This document shows, in pieces, positions 18,758 through 25,866 of a stretch of 54,292 bases of DNA. The DNA is taken from positions 1-54,292 of the forward strand of contig CAMDMZ010000031.1 of assembly GCA_945902805.1 (NCBI GenBank), read 5' to 3'. The DNA is from Propionivibrio dicarboxylicus. GTDB lineage: Bacteria > Pseudomonadota > Gammaproteobacteria > Burkholderiales > Rhodocyclaceae. Made by a program: the position numbers and the translations under genes. Position 1 is the first letter of the stretch. Each line of letters begins with the position of its first letter. The notes under the pieces were generated by a model that was not told the origin of the DNA, searched no databases, and worked only from the letters and a program-made list of their open reading frames with translations.

Positions 18758-19270
18758 TTACTCCGGCGCGCGGAAGCCGTCGTCGACCCAAGCGTTCGCC
18801 GTAGCCTTGTTGAGTTTGAAGCCCGGCCCCACACGAACCTGGGCCAAGGGCACGTCTGTCGCATCGTGTGCGGTCAGAACGGCATAGGGATCATCGTCAT
18901 CGGGAACGATGTCCAGCGTGATGCGTATTGATTGCGCCGCCGCGTGAATCGTGACACTCGAATGGAGCGCCGCATGGCGCTGTTGCACCTGTCGCTGTCG
19001 GAATTCACTGGCGGTCTTGACCAGCGTATTGAAGGCCGAAGAATCGAGCGGCTTCGGATTCTTCTTGTCACGTCCCATTGTCCAGGGGCCGACCAAGGCT
19101 GCCTCGGATTCGCCGTACTTGATCATTTCGACGGCCCAGCCCTCGTCGTCCTCATTCTTTATGACCCGTGCGGTCCAGCCCTTGTCGCACCAAAGGCGAG
19201 CTTCATTGATCGGCCGAGGCTCGTCGGACGCTACTGCAATCTCGCCAGCGGCAGTTTCATTATGTGTCAT
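18758..19270 (-). CDS. hypothetical protein paired with the DUF2786 gene
   Basis: 170 aa, beginning MTHNETAAGEIAVASDEPRP. Soluble, with W-rich middle segments (ARLWCDKGWTARVIKNEDDEGWAVEMI and GPWTMGRDKKNPKPLDSSAFNTLVKTASEF). The family is not recognised. It is upstream of and codirectional with the DUF2786 gene, so the two are likely cotranscribed. Confidence 0.65.
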   Translation of the reverse strand: MTHNETAAGEIAVASDEPRPINEARLWCDKGWTARVIKNEDDEGWAVEMIKYGESEAALVGPWTMGRDKKNPKPLDSSAFNTLVKTASEFRQRQVQQRHAALHSSVTIHAAAQSIRITLDIVPDDDDPYAVLTAHDATDVPLAQVRVGPGFKLNKATANAWVDDGFRAPE

Positions 19271-19472
19271 GCGGGCATTTTACGTTGGTCCAGATAGCCA
19301 TTACGAGCGGGCAGGGGCGTACATTGTTTTCGAATGCGGACGTTCGACTAAGCCGACGATCGTGCAGGCGTGACAAAGGTAGAGCAAAATCGTCGTCATC
19401 AGGACTGCATTGTTTGGCAGCGCTACGCCACAATCAGGGTACTTCACGACTTCTCTTCGAATTAACGCACGC

Positions 19473-20426
19473 ATGCCAACAATCACTCTCCGCGATTACG
19501 GGAACGGAATTTATGCCATCGATGCCGGGTATGTTCGTCATCTGCTCGCAGCCATCCATTTAATCGTCGATCAGGGACGAGTCGCGATTATCGACACCGG
19601 CACCAATGCAAGCCTGGGCCGTGTGACCACGACACTGACGCAGCTTGGTCTCGATCCAACATCGGTCGATTTCGTTGTTCTTACCCACATTCATCTTGAT
19701 CACGCCGGTGGCGCCGGCGGCATGATGCAAGAATTTCCGTCTGCACGACTCGTGGTTCATCCGCGTGGTGCCCGACATATGGTCGATCCAGCCAATCTGA
19801 TGCGTGCTACGGAAGACGTCTATGGCAAAGAGAAGGCGCAGGCGCTGTACGGAAAACTTATTCCGGTACCGTCCGAACGCGTCATCGAGGCCCACGATGA
19901 GTTCCGCCTTCAACTCGGCGAGCGCGAGTTGGTTTGCTACGACGCCCCCGGTCATGCCAAACACCATATTTTCATTCATGACATCGTAGCGAATGGCATC
20001 TTTAGCGGTGACGCCTTTGGTATCAGCTATCGGGAATTGGATGTGGACAATCGCCCATTTTTGTTTCCGACCACATCGCCAGCCCAGTTTGATCCCATCG
20101 CAATGCGCAACTCCATTGAGCGCATGGTTGCGCTCAACCCGGAATCCATGTACCTCACGCACTACAGTCGCATTCGGCCGCCGCGCAGTCTTGCCAATGA
20201 TGTCCTACGGAGAATGGATGCTTTCGTCGGGATAACCAACCAAGTCATCGGGAAGTGCCCGGAATCGGCGGTTCCAGCGATTCACGAAGCGATGAAGTCG
20301 TATCTTCTTTCCGAAGCACGAAATCATGGGATTACGTTATCGGACCAGGAAATCCTCAGTGTCTGCGAGCTTGACCTCAAGCTCAATGCCGAAGGGGCAG
20401 CCATTTGGGCGCAGCAAACGAAGTAG
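19473..20426 (+). CDS. metallo-beta-lactamase-fold hydrolase
   Basis: 317 aa from the ATG at 19473 (MPTITLRDYGNGIYAIDAGY); the longer frame from 19410 is less likely. The binuclear zinc motif is clear: THIHLDHAGG (HxHxDH), the His in DAPGHAKHH, the Asp in FSGDAFG and a C-terminal His in LTHYSR. The fold covers glyoxalase-, lactonase- and hydrolase-type enzymes, and the substrate cannot be assigned. Its 3' end is overlapped antisense by the integrated tail of the prophage regulator. dif lies 56 bp beyond the stop. Confidence 0.85.
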   Translation: MPTITLRDYGNGIYAIDAGYVRHLLAAIHLIVDQGRVAIIDTGTNASLGRVTTTLTQLGLDPTSVDFVVLTHIHLDHAGGAGGMMQEFPSARLVVHPRGARHMVDPANLMRATEDVYGKEKAQALYGKLIPVPSERVIEAHDEFRLQLGERELVCYDAPGHAKHHIFIHDIVANGIFSGDAFGISYRELDVDNRPFLFPTTSPAQFDPIAMRNSIERMVALNPESMYLTHYSRIRPPRSLANDVLRRMDAFVGITNQVIGKCPESAVPAIHEAMKSYLLSEARNHGITLSDQEILSVCELDLKLNAEGAAIWAQQTK

Positions 20427-20908
20427 GCTGCAATGTATCCGCTTGAAAGGGTCGCCAGCATAATTACGCAGGCGCATCGAGACTTCGCATAATTCACATT
20501 ATCTGTCAAATGCTGACGGAATAATCCCTTATCACTTTCGGCATAGGTCGGGGCGGTTGACGCGGCGCTGTCGCTGGCATAAAAACCGGCCGAAAGGCAT
20601 AGACCGAAAGCGATAGACGCGGCCATGCCAGAGAGTCGGCGCAATACTGACTCGAATATCTCCGAAACCCTTGAATTGCCTAACTTCCGGGCGCGTTCTG
20701 CTTGGATCTCAAAAAGCACTTGTTCGGGCGGAAGTCCGAGAATTTCAGCTACTTGCAAGCATCGCTCGTCAGATAGGGCGGTTTCGCCGCGTCGGTAGTT
20801 TCGGATTCTCTGCGGAGTCACGGCCCATTTTTTTGCGAGGGCGTAATCAGACGTTATGGAAAGTCGAGACTTAACCGCATCCAAATAGCGGTCGGTAAGG
20901 GTTTGCAT
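20324..20908 (-). CDS. prophage HTH regulator (repressor-like), tail altered by integration
   Basis: 194 aa leftward. Residues 12-65 form a Cro/CI-type helix-turn-helix (DYALAKKWAVTPQRIRNYRRGETALSDERCLQVAEILG). A hydrophobic segment around 93-111 could be a membrane span. Residues 136-142 (DNVNYAK) are encoded by the dif-like att core, and everything after 142 is host DNA, partly antisense to the hydrolase gene. In the excised circle the frame would continue across attP for 28 other residues, to a stop corresponding to 32276. It is divergent from the early operon, the expected place for a lysogeny regulator. Confidence 0.8.
   Translation of the reverse strand: MQTLTDRYLDAVKSRLSITSDYALAKKWAVTPQRIRNYRRGETALSDERCLQVAEILGLPPEQVLFEIQAERARKLGNSRVSEIFESVLRRLSGMAASIAFGLCLSAGFYASDSAASTAPTYAESDKGLFRQHLTDNVNYAKSRCACVIMLATLSSGYIAAYFVCCAQMAAPSALSLRSSSQTLRISWSDNVIP
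20482..20509. other. attL: dif-like XerC/XerD site, left prophage end
   Basis: XerC-type arm ACTTCGCATAA, spacer TTCACA, XerD-type arm TTATCTGTCAA. It shares 19 identical bases (20484-20502) with the right end at 32364-32382. The arms follow the GCATAA-N6-TTATGT form of E. coli dif. The right arm here is degenerate and is presumably phage-derived. Confidence 0.88.
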
Positions 20909-21124
20909 GGTGTCCTCTCTTTGTTGACTCCACTTTGAGCATAGAACATGGGTTTCGTTTATTCAAGGCGTACGGAGGGGGTTGATTAGTCAATGCAGGG
21001 CGTTTAGTGTCCTCCCTGTCAGCCGGTCGAATTGGGTTTTCTCTCTTTTCCCTAATTCGCTTTGTCCTCGGGTGGGGGCCGGCTGGCTCCCGAAGCGGGA
21101 AACCAAAGGGAGGGGAGATAAAAA
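20909..21124. promoter_or_regulatory. divergent promoter/operator and structured leader of the prophage early operon
   Basis: It separates the leftward regulator from the early operon. TTGATTAGTCAA (20982-20993) is an inverted repeat with TTGA/TCAA half sites, a candidate operator. CGAATTGGG (21028-21036) can pair with CCCTAATTCG (21050-21059). AGCCGG at 21021 can pair with CCGGCT near 21080, giving a folded leader. A strong purine-rich Shine-Dalgarno (GGGAGGGGAG near 21110) precedes the ATG at 21125. Confidence 0.55.
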
Positions 21125-21289
21125 ATGGAATTTCTACAGTTGCTAGACTGGATTCGGCAGGATCAAACCGATTGGGATAAGGGATACACGGCAGGGTATA
21201 TAGGCGGGGCGATTGGTAGGCTTGATCCGGTTGAATATCGGTATCTTGAGAACATTAGGTTGGCGAGGTGTCGTGGGGTGTCGGCATGA
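21125..21289 (+). CDS. prophage early small protein 1 (54 aa)
   Basis: MEFLQLLDWIRQDQTDWDKG starts a 54-residue acidic/aromatic protein ending RCRGVSA. It has the best Shine-Dalgarno of the element and its stop overlaps the next start (ATGATG). The family is not recognised. As first gene after the promoter it may be an early host-takeover or regulatory protein. Confidence 0.65.
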   Translation: MEFLQLLDWIRQDQTDWDKGYTAGYIGGAIGRLDPVEYRYLENIRLARCRGVSA

Positions 21290-21510
21290 TGCGCCACGCT
21301 CAAAAAGTCGGTGATGGCGATTCGGCGCAATGGCCAGCTAACGGCCTTGTCCAGTGTTCGCAATGTGACTACAGCCGGGAAAACGCATCGGCCGGCGTCA
21401 TCTGGTGCCGCGTCTTTGAGAACGGACATCAATCGGACAGGGCGCACCTTTGCACGGCGTACCGTCCTTGCGGTTGGACTCTTGACCATAAGTTAGGGGT
21501 CGCCGCATGA
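21286..21510 (+). CDS. prophage early Cys-rich protein (74 aa)
   Basis: MMRHAQKVGDGDSAQWPANG is followed by CSQC and two later Cys (IWCRVF, HLCTAYRP), a possible single zinc-binding knuckle. It overlaps the preceding stop and the following start by four bases. Codons for KVGDGDSA match the dispersed chromosomal repeat at 21 of 24 positions. Function unknown; zinc-ribbon early proteins are common near phage Rep genes. Confidence 0.6.
   Translation: MMRHAQKVGDGDSAQWPANGLVQCSQCDYSRENASAGVIWCRVFENGHQSDRAHLCTAYRPCGWTLDHKLGVAA
21303..21326 (+). repeat. diverged copy of the dispersed repeat inside the prophage
   Basis: AAAAGTCGGTGA then TGGCGATTCGGC differs from the chromosomal consensus at three of 24 positions, in the same frame and orientation (KVGDGDSA). 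Shared origin or chance cannot be decided from one window. Confidence 0.4.
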
Positions 21511-21665
21511 TCATTCAAAAAATATCACTTTGGGCTGTGCGTCACGCATTGGAATTGCGGCTAGTGGCGGGGATGTATGGAAAGCCTGGGGACTATAACA
21601 ATTGCGCGGCATTCCCTGACGGTTGGCCGTGCCTCATTAAGTCATCGGGGGCGCGGCATGATTGA
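21507..21665 (+). CDS. prophage early small protein 3 (52 aa)
   Basis: MIIQKISLWAVRHALELRLV opens a 52-residue protein ending IKSSGARHD. It is coupled to both neighbours by overlapping start/stop codons. No family recognised; the spacing and overlap pattern is the main evidence that it is translated. Confidence 0.5.
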   Translation: MIIQKISLWAVRHALELRLVAGMYGKPGDYNNCAAFPDGWPCLIKSSGARHD

Positions 21666-21858
21666 TCCGGCCGTTTTGGTTCGCGGAAAGCAAGCGCTGC
21701 TCATGTCGGCAATCCTGCCGAAAATCGATTATCTGATCGAGGAATCGGCGCGCGTCAAGGCGCCGGCGCCGGGATTGCTAGAGCTGCGGGAATGGGTTTG
21801 TTTCAACCTTGAGGAAAACGCCGAAATAGCGGCCGCAAGTCTAGGGGAGCGCTCATGA
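21658..21858 (+). CDS. prophage early small protein 4 (66 aa)
   Basis: MIDPAVLVRGKQALLMSAIL begins a 66-residue helical, acidic protein (PGLLELREWVCFNLEENAEI). It overlaps the previous gene by eight bases and the next by four. Unknown function. Confidence 0.5.
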   Translation: MIDPAVLVRGKQALLMSAILPKIDYLIEESARVKAPAPGLLELREWVCFNLEENAEIAAASLGERS

Positions 21859-22028
21859 GGTGGGAACGGGTCGGGGCGTATGGCATGCGCTCGGGTGAAT
21901 ACCGCGTTTGCAAAGCCTACCTTGACGGTTGCACGTTGTACGGTCTTTATCACGCCGATAAATTGCTTGCATGGTGCAATGATTTTGATGAATGCCGGGA
22001 ACTGGCGGCGGCGCACTTGGCAGCATGA
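21855..22028 (+). CDS. prophage early small protein 5 (57 aa)
   Basis: MRWERVGAYGMRSGEYRVCK starts a 57-residue protein of two strands and a helix (YRVCKAYLDGCTLYGLYHADKLL split across it). It resembles in style the small proteins found directly before GPA-type Rep genes on beta- and gammaproteobacterial prophages. The stop overlaps the Rep ATG (ATGA). Confidence 0.55.
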   Translation: MRWERVGAYGMRSGEYRVCKAYLDGCTLYGLYHADKLLAWCNDFDECRELAAAHLAA

Positions 22029-23917
22029 AAAAGGTTCTTGACGTTCGCGGTCGGCGGGATTGGCAAGAAAAAGCCGATAAAGCGAGCCGTGATTTTCTGC
22101 TTGAAAAGCTGTTGCCGGTTCCGGGGGCATGGCGTAAGCGGGTCGAATCACTCTATGCCAAAAAACGCGCGTTGCATTGGACGGACGCCGATAAATGGCT
22201 AATCGGGTTGTCTGATCGCTTTCAAGCCTTGCGCGTTCCGGTCAGTCTGTCGGACTCAGAAATCATTGAACTGGCGACAGAGTGCGCGAGCGAGTGCATG
22301 GATTTGGCAGCGGCCGGGGTAATCGGTGATCTGGAAGGATACAGGGAACGGCTTGAAAGGTATTGCGGTCGATATTCCATCAAGGCGCCGGAACGGGTCC
22401 GGGTAACGCGGACGGGCAGCAAAACAGGCATAGAAGATATGCCAGCAATAAAGCGAATGACGGATTCGATTTGGTGGCGTAAGCAGTTGCGCAAAAGCCA
22501 AGCGCGGGCGCTGGAAAAGGAAGCGATCGGACTCGGTTACGTGCATCGCAAGGGCGAAATCTATGCCAGTGACGCCACGGTGGAACGGCGGACGCAGCAA
22601 CGGGCGCGCAATCTCGCCACGCTGGAAGGCACGGACGCTATCAACACCACAACAGGCGAAATTTACACGTTGGCCGAATTGGCCGCGTTGGCCGTGTCGA
22701 ATCCGAGAATTCGCCGGGGCGAGCTAATGACACGCGTTGCAGGGTTTGAAGCGGTGGCGCAGGGGTTGGAGCATTGCGCCGTATTCGTCACGGTCACGGC
22801 GCCTAGTCGATACCACGCGCGAATGGTGGTCAATGGCGGAAATGCCGTTATCGAAAACCCAAAATATCAGGGCGCCACGCCGCGCGATGCGTCGCGCTAT
22901 CTGTCGGCCATGTGGGCCAAGGTGCGGGCGGCATGGAATCGCGGCAAGGCGGGAATCTACGGGTTCAGGATCGCGGAACCGCACCACGATGGGACGCCAC
23001 ATTGGCACTTGCTGCTTTTCATGGCGGCGGAAGTCAAAGCGGCCGCGATGGCGATTTTCGCAAAGCATGCCATGGCAGAGGATGCCGGCGAGCTTGATTC
23101 AAAGGATGCCAAAAAGGCACGGTTTTTCGCCAAGGATATCGATGCGGCCAAAGGTACGGCAGCGGGCTACATAGCGAAATACGTCAGCAAGAACATTGAC
23201 GGCTATCAGGTGCAGGGCGATATCGAAGGCGGCGCCATGGATGCCGTGACGGGATCTCGTCGGGTTGAAGCGTGGGCGTCAACGTGGGGCATTCGGCAGT
23301 TTCAGCAAGTCGGCGGGCCTCCGGTCGGGGTATGGCGCGAACTGCGGCGCATGCCGGCAAAGGTTGAGGCGTCAGAAACAGTCGAGGCGGCGCGCAGTGC
23401 GGCGGACGCCGGCAACTGGCGGCGCTATGTCGAGGTGCAAGGCGGGCCAGTCGTCAAGCGTGATGATTTGCCGCTACGCACGGCCTATACACGCAAGGGC
23501 GAGCGGTGGGACGTTATCGCCGATGAGCCAGTTCCGGCGCCGACAACGAGTTACGGGGAAGTCGCGGACGGGGCCGTCTATGGGGTGCGGGATTGTGTCA
23601 AGGGTAGGGCGTTTGTTTCGCGGGTGTATCGGTGGGAGGTTCGGCGGGGGGTCGGTTTTGATTTTCCTCGGACTCGTGTCAATAACTGTACGCAGGGGGA
23701 AAAGGGGAATGATCGGGGCGAATCTGGCGGAATGGGCGCTGAGTCACAAATATGCGGTTTCGCGGGCTATGGCGATGCCGGGGGCGGCGATGGTGCCGCG
23801 CCAAGTCAAGGAACTTATAGCGGAACAAGCGGAAATCATGGGCCAGCTTGCGCTGGAAGTGCAGCAAATCAACTTGAAGCTAGAAAGGGTGTGCAATGCG
23901 AAAGGGTGATTCACTGA
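22025..23917 (+). CDS. rolling-circle replication initiator (phage gpA-type HUH endonuclease)
   Basis: 630 aa from the ATG at 22025 (MKKVLDVRGRRDWQEKADKA). The HUH metal motif is TPHWHLLLF with His326 and His328. The two catalytic tyrosines are in GYIAKYVSKN at Tyr382 and Tyr386, the arrangement of phiX174 A, P2 A and PM2 P12 proteins. FVTVTAPSRYHARM is the preceding conserved strand (motif 1). It would nick one strand at the origin and remain covalently attached. After about residue 557 (RVNNCT) composition turns Gly-rich, where a 66-aa gene overlaps in another frame, so the true C-terminus may carry little function. Confidence 0.92.
   Translation: MKKVLDVRGRRDWQEKADKASRDFLLEKLLPVPGAWRKRVESLYAKKRALHWTDADKWLIGLSDRFQALRVPVSLSDSEIIELATECASECMDLAAAGVIGDLEGYRERLERYCGRYSIKAPERVRVTRTGSKTGIEDMPAIKRMTDSIWWRKQLRKSQARALEKEAIGLGYVHRKGEIYASDATVERRTQQRARNLATLEGTDAINTTTGEIYTLAELAALAVSNPRIRRGELMTRVAGFEAVAQGLEHCAVFVTVTAPSRYHARMVVNGGNAVIENPKYQGATPRDASRYLSAMWAKVRAAWNRGKAGIYGFRIAEPHHDGTPHWHLLLFMAAEVKAAAMAIFAKHAMAEDAGELDSKDAKKARFFAKDIDAAKGTAAGYIAKYVSKNIDGYQVQGDIEGGAMDAVTGSRRVEAWASTWGIRQFQQVGGPPVGVWRELRRMPAKVEASETVEAARSAADAGNWRRYVEVQGGPVVKRDDLPLRTAYTRKGERWDVIADEPVPAPTTSYGEVADGAVYGVRDCVKGRAFVSRVYRWEVRRGVGFDFPRTRVNNCTQGEKGNDRGESGGMGAESQICGFAGYGDAGGGDGAAPSQGTYSGTSGNHGPACAGSAANQLEARKGVQCERVIH
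23709..23909 (+). CDS. 66-aa protein nested in the 3' end of rep
   Basis: It starts at ATG 23709 behind a strong GGGGGAAAAGGGGA site and ends at 23909. MIGANLAEWALSHKYAVSRA is followed by a helical stretch with heptad-like spacing (VKELIAEQAEIMGQLALEVQ and QINLKLERV), suggesting an oligomerising coiled coil. It overlaps rep in a different frame. Rep's own translation there is Gly/Ala-rich low complexity, which favours this frame as the selected one. Confidence 0.6.
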   Translation: MIGANLAEWALSHKYAVSRAMAMPGAAMVPRQVKELIAEQAEIMGQLALEVQQINLKLERVCNAKG

Positions 23918-24090
23918 AGGTGCACGAGGTGGCGCGGGTGATATCCGGGCCGCGCGCCGGAATGGTTGGCGTAGTGGTCGACGTGGGAATTGATTGGGCC
24001 GAAGTGTTGTTCGAAGGGTGCCGCGATAATGAGCCGTACCGCGAAACCAAGCGAATCAAATTCGGTGCATTGGGGCGCAATCATGAGTAA
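23896..24090 (+). CDS. small KOW/SH3-like prophage protein
   Basis: 64 aa, MRKGDSLKVHEVARVISGPR then AGMVGVVVDVGIDWAEVLFE. The G-x-x-G-V-V-V pattern after a polar lead matches a KOW/SH3-like beta barrel, often nucleic-acid or ribosome binding. It overlaps the end of rep and the next gene's start. Confidence 0.6.
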   Translation: MRKGDSLKVHEVARVISGPRAGMVGVVVDVGIDWAEVLFEGCRDNEPYRETKRIKFGALGRNHE

Positions 24091-24439
24091 GCGCGACGAG
24101 TTAGGGCGCATCGATTGCCCCACATGCGGACTTGCGGCCGGCATGCGAATCACACAGGACAAAAACGGCGAGCCGTTCGGGTTTTGTGATGGCGGTTGTA
24201 ATCAACAGATCAGAATCGGCGGCAGTAGTTACCGCGTAAAGCAATTTCTAACGCGCTATCCGTGGGCGGCAGGGGTTCAGGCGGCGCCGGCCGTGCCTGT
24301 TACGGTAACGGATACGGCAGAAAAGGCGCCACCAAAGCCGACAAAGCCACCAAAGCCGGACGCGGCGCCGGAACCGTTACCCATACCCAAGCGCAAGGGG
24401 ACGGGAAACGCATTGCTTGATCTGATACAGGGGATTTAA
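24083..24439 (+). CDS. prophage zinc-ribbon protein with Pro/Lys-rich tail
   Basis: 118 aa. The N-terminal ribbon is CPTCG (residues near 12) and CDGGC (near 35). A hydrophobic linker and a Pro/Lys-rich stretch (KAPPKPTKPPKPDAAPEPLP) follow, then a short helix NALLDLIQGI. It may bind DNA before packaging, but the family is not recognised. It overlaps the previous stop. Confidence 0.6.
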   Translation: MSKRDELGRIDCPTCGLAAGMRITQDKNGEPFGFCDGGCNQQIRIGGSSYRVKQFLTRYPWAAGVQAAPAVPVTVTDTAEKAPPKPTKPPKPDAAPEPLPIPKRKGTGNALLDLIQGI

Positions 24440-24964
24440 ATGGAAAACGTACAGGAACGGGCGCCGATGGCGCCGGAACAGGCCGCAGAATTGGCCGCAT
24501 TGCAAGCGGCGGCGGGCGGTGGCTATGAGGGGCAGCTACAGCAACAGGAACAACAACAGGCCATGGGGGAAAGGGAACGGTTGGCGGGCGAAATCGCCGG
24601 CCTCGTGTTGGCGTTTGTCTCGATAGCGAAACCGATACTGCCAAGTCTCGAGACAATCTACACGCCGGAAGCAACCGGAACGGCAGCGGCCGCAGTCGCC
24701 GGGGTCTGCGTCAAGCATGGATGGCTCGCCGGGGGATTGCTCGGCGATTGGGGCGAAGAAATCGCAGCGGCGGTCGTTCTGGTGCCGCTTGCATTGGCAA
24801 CGGCGCAAGGCATCAAGGCGGACATTGCCGCGAAGAAAAAGACGGAAGTGGATACGCTCGCAAGTCTTGCCGTCAAGCAGGCCGAAAACATGCCGGAACC
24901 GGGAGCAAAAACCGTAACAGTCGGGGCGCCGATTGTGGGCGAGCCTGAAGCGGTGCCAGCGTGA
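24440..24964 (+). CDS. prophage membrane protein upstream of the packaging ATPase
   Basis: 174 aa. Gln/Ala-rich N-terminus (GQLQQQEQQQAMGERERLAG), then hydrophobic segments around residues 50-70 and 105-125 (EIAAAVVLVPLALATAQGI), and a charged tail. The start follows the previous stop directly and its stop overlaps the ATPase start. It is probably a virion membrane or packaging-vertex protein by position; no family is recognised. Confidence 0.6.
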   Translation: MENVQERAPMAPEQAAELAALQAAAGGGYEGQLQQQEQQQAMGERERLAGEIAGLVLAFVSIAKPILPSLETIYTPEATGTAAAAVAGVCVKHGWLAGGLLGDWGEEIAAAVVLVPLALATAQGIKADIAAKKKTEVDTLASLAVKQAENMPEPGAKTVTVGAPIVGEPEAVPA

Positions 24965-25575
24965 AAACACAAGACGGCCGGCTAGTCGTGATCGCTGGCG
25001 CGTCACGCTCAGGAAAAACAGCCTATGTCAGGCAGCAAGTCGCCGGGGCGGTTCGTGTGGTGGCGCATGATCCTGAGGACCAATGGTCACAGGTCAAGGG
25101 GTGGCAGCGGGTAACGTCACGCGCGCAACTGCTCGGCACATTGCAACGGGATCAGGGGCCGCTTCGTTTGGCCTATGTATCGGGCGGAAACCTTGGGGAC
25201 GAATTCGGCTTTCTCTGCGGGTGCGTTCAATACGCCGGACGCTTTGTGGCGCCGTTGGATTTCATCGCTGAGGAACTGTCGGACGTAACCACGCCGGCAA
25301 AGGCGCCGGGGAATTGGGGCTTACTGCTGCGGCGCGGACTCAAACGCGGGATCAACATTTGGGCGATTTCGCAACGATGGGCGGAGGCGGATAAAACCGC
25401 CGTGGGCAATGCGTCGGAGTTCGTTCTGTTCAGGCAGTCAAGCGGTGATGATGTGGTCTATCTGAGCAAAAAAACGAGGGTTCCGGCCGTCGAAATAGAC
25501 GGCCTCAAGCCGTTGGAATTCGTGCGCTATGACGCCTATAAACAAACCTTCGAACGGGGCAAATTGACGTTCTAA
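24961..25575 (+). CDS. genome-packaging ATPase (PM2 P9-like, FtsK-HerA class)
   Basis: 204 aa from GTG 24961. Walker A is GASRSGKT at residues 13-20; a Walker B-like strand ends in two acids, LDFIAEE at 99-105. A sensor-like strand IWAISQRW follows, with Arg and Gln in the usual place. This short single-domain form is what PRD1/PM2-lineage viruses use to pump DNA into a preformed capsid, and is unlike tailed-phage terminases. It is the last gene before a strong terminator, closing the early/replication module. Confidence 0.85.
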   Translation: MKTQDGRLVVIAGASRSGKTAYVRQQVAGAVRVVAHDPEDQWSQVKGWQRVTSRAQLLGTLQRDQGPLRLAYVSGGNLGDEFGFLCGCVQYAGRFVAPLDFIAEELSDVTTPAKAPGNWGLLLRRGLKRGINIWAISQRWAEADKTAVGNASEFVLFRQSSGDDVVYLSKKTRVPAVEIDGLKPLEFVRYDAYKQTFERGKLTF

Positions 25576-25601
25576 AGTAAATGGATGGTAAGGGGTGGGA
25601 T

Positions 25602-25628
25602 AACCGGCTATTTCGCCGGTTTTTTTTC
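25602..25628 (+). terminator. rho-independent terminator after the ATPase gene
   Basis: AACCGGC pairs with GCCGGTT over a six-base loop, followed by eight T residues. It separates the replication/packaging transcript from the capsid operon. Confidence 0.88.
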
Positions 25629-25646
25629 GGCTTTCTAATGTGAGCA

Positions 25647-25670
25647 ATGTCGGAGCGGGGGCGCCGACAT
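25647..25670 (+). promoter_or_regulatory. hairpin leader of the capsid operon
   Basis: ATGTCGG pairs with CCGACAT around a G-rich loop, between the terminator and the first late gene. GGAAAGG at 25687-25693 is the ribosome-binding site for the ATG at 25702. A separate late promoter must lie in the 70 bp after the terminator, but no clear -35/-10 pair is seen. Confidence 0.45.
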
Positions 25671-25701
25671 CTTGGGTTTACTACTTGGAAAGGGTTAGAA
25701 A

Positions 25702-25854
25702 ATGAGTTCTGCTGATATGCAAAAGCTGGCAATCGCTGGCGCCATCCTGTTTGCCGCGTATAAGTTCGGTCCGGGTTGGGCCAAAGCTGGCGCCATGGCA
25801 GTCGCAGCGGGCATCGTCGCAAAGCGCGTGCCTTACGTTCAAGACGTTCTGTAA
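25702..25854 (+). CDS. small single-span virion membrane protein (50 aa)
   Basis: MSSADMQKLAIAGAILFAAY is followed by KFGPGWAKAGAMAVAAGIVA and a basic end. One or two hydrophobic helices dominate. It is the first gene of the late operon, 12 bp before the capsid gene, with a good ribosome-binding site. In PM2-like viruses such proteins lie in the internal membrane beneath the capsid; a minor capsid-membrane anchor role is inferred. Confidence 0.65.
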   Translation: MSSADMQKLAIAGAILFAAYKFGPGWAKAGAMAVAAGIVAKRVPYVQDVL

Positions 25855-25866
25855 TCGGGGGCCGCT

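Noticed and set aside
23265-23909. A 214-aa frame overlapping the 3' third of rep
   Set aside because: The long frame is Arg/Gly-rich shadow of rep. Only the part from the ATG at 23709, with its own ribosome-binding site, is kept.
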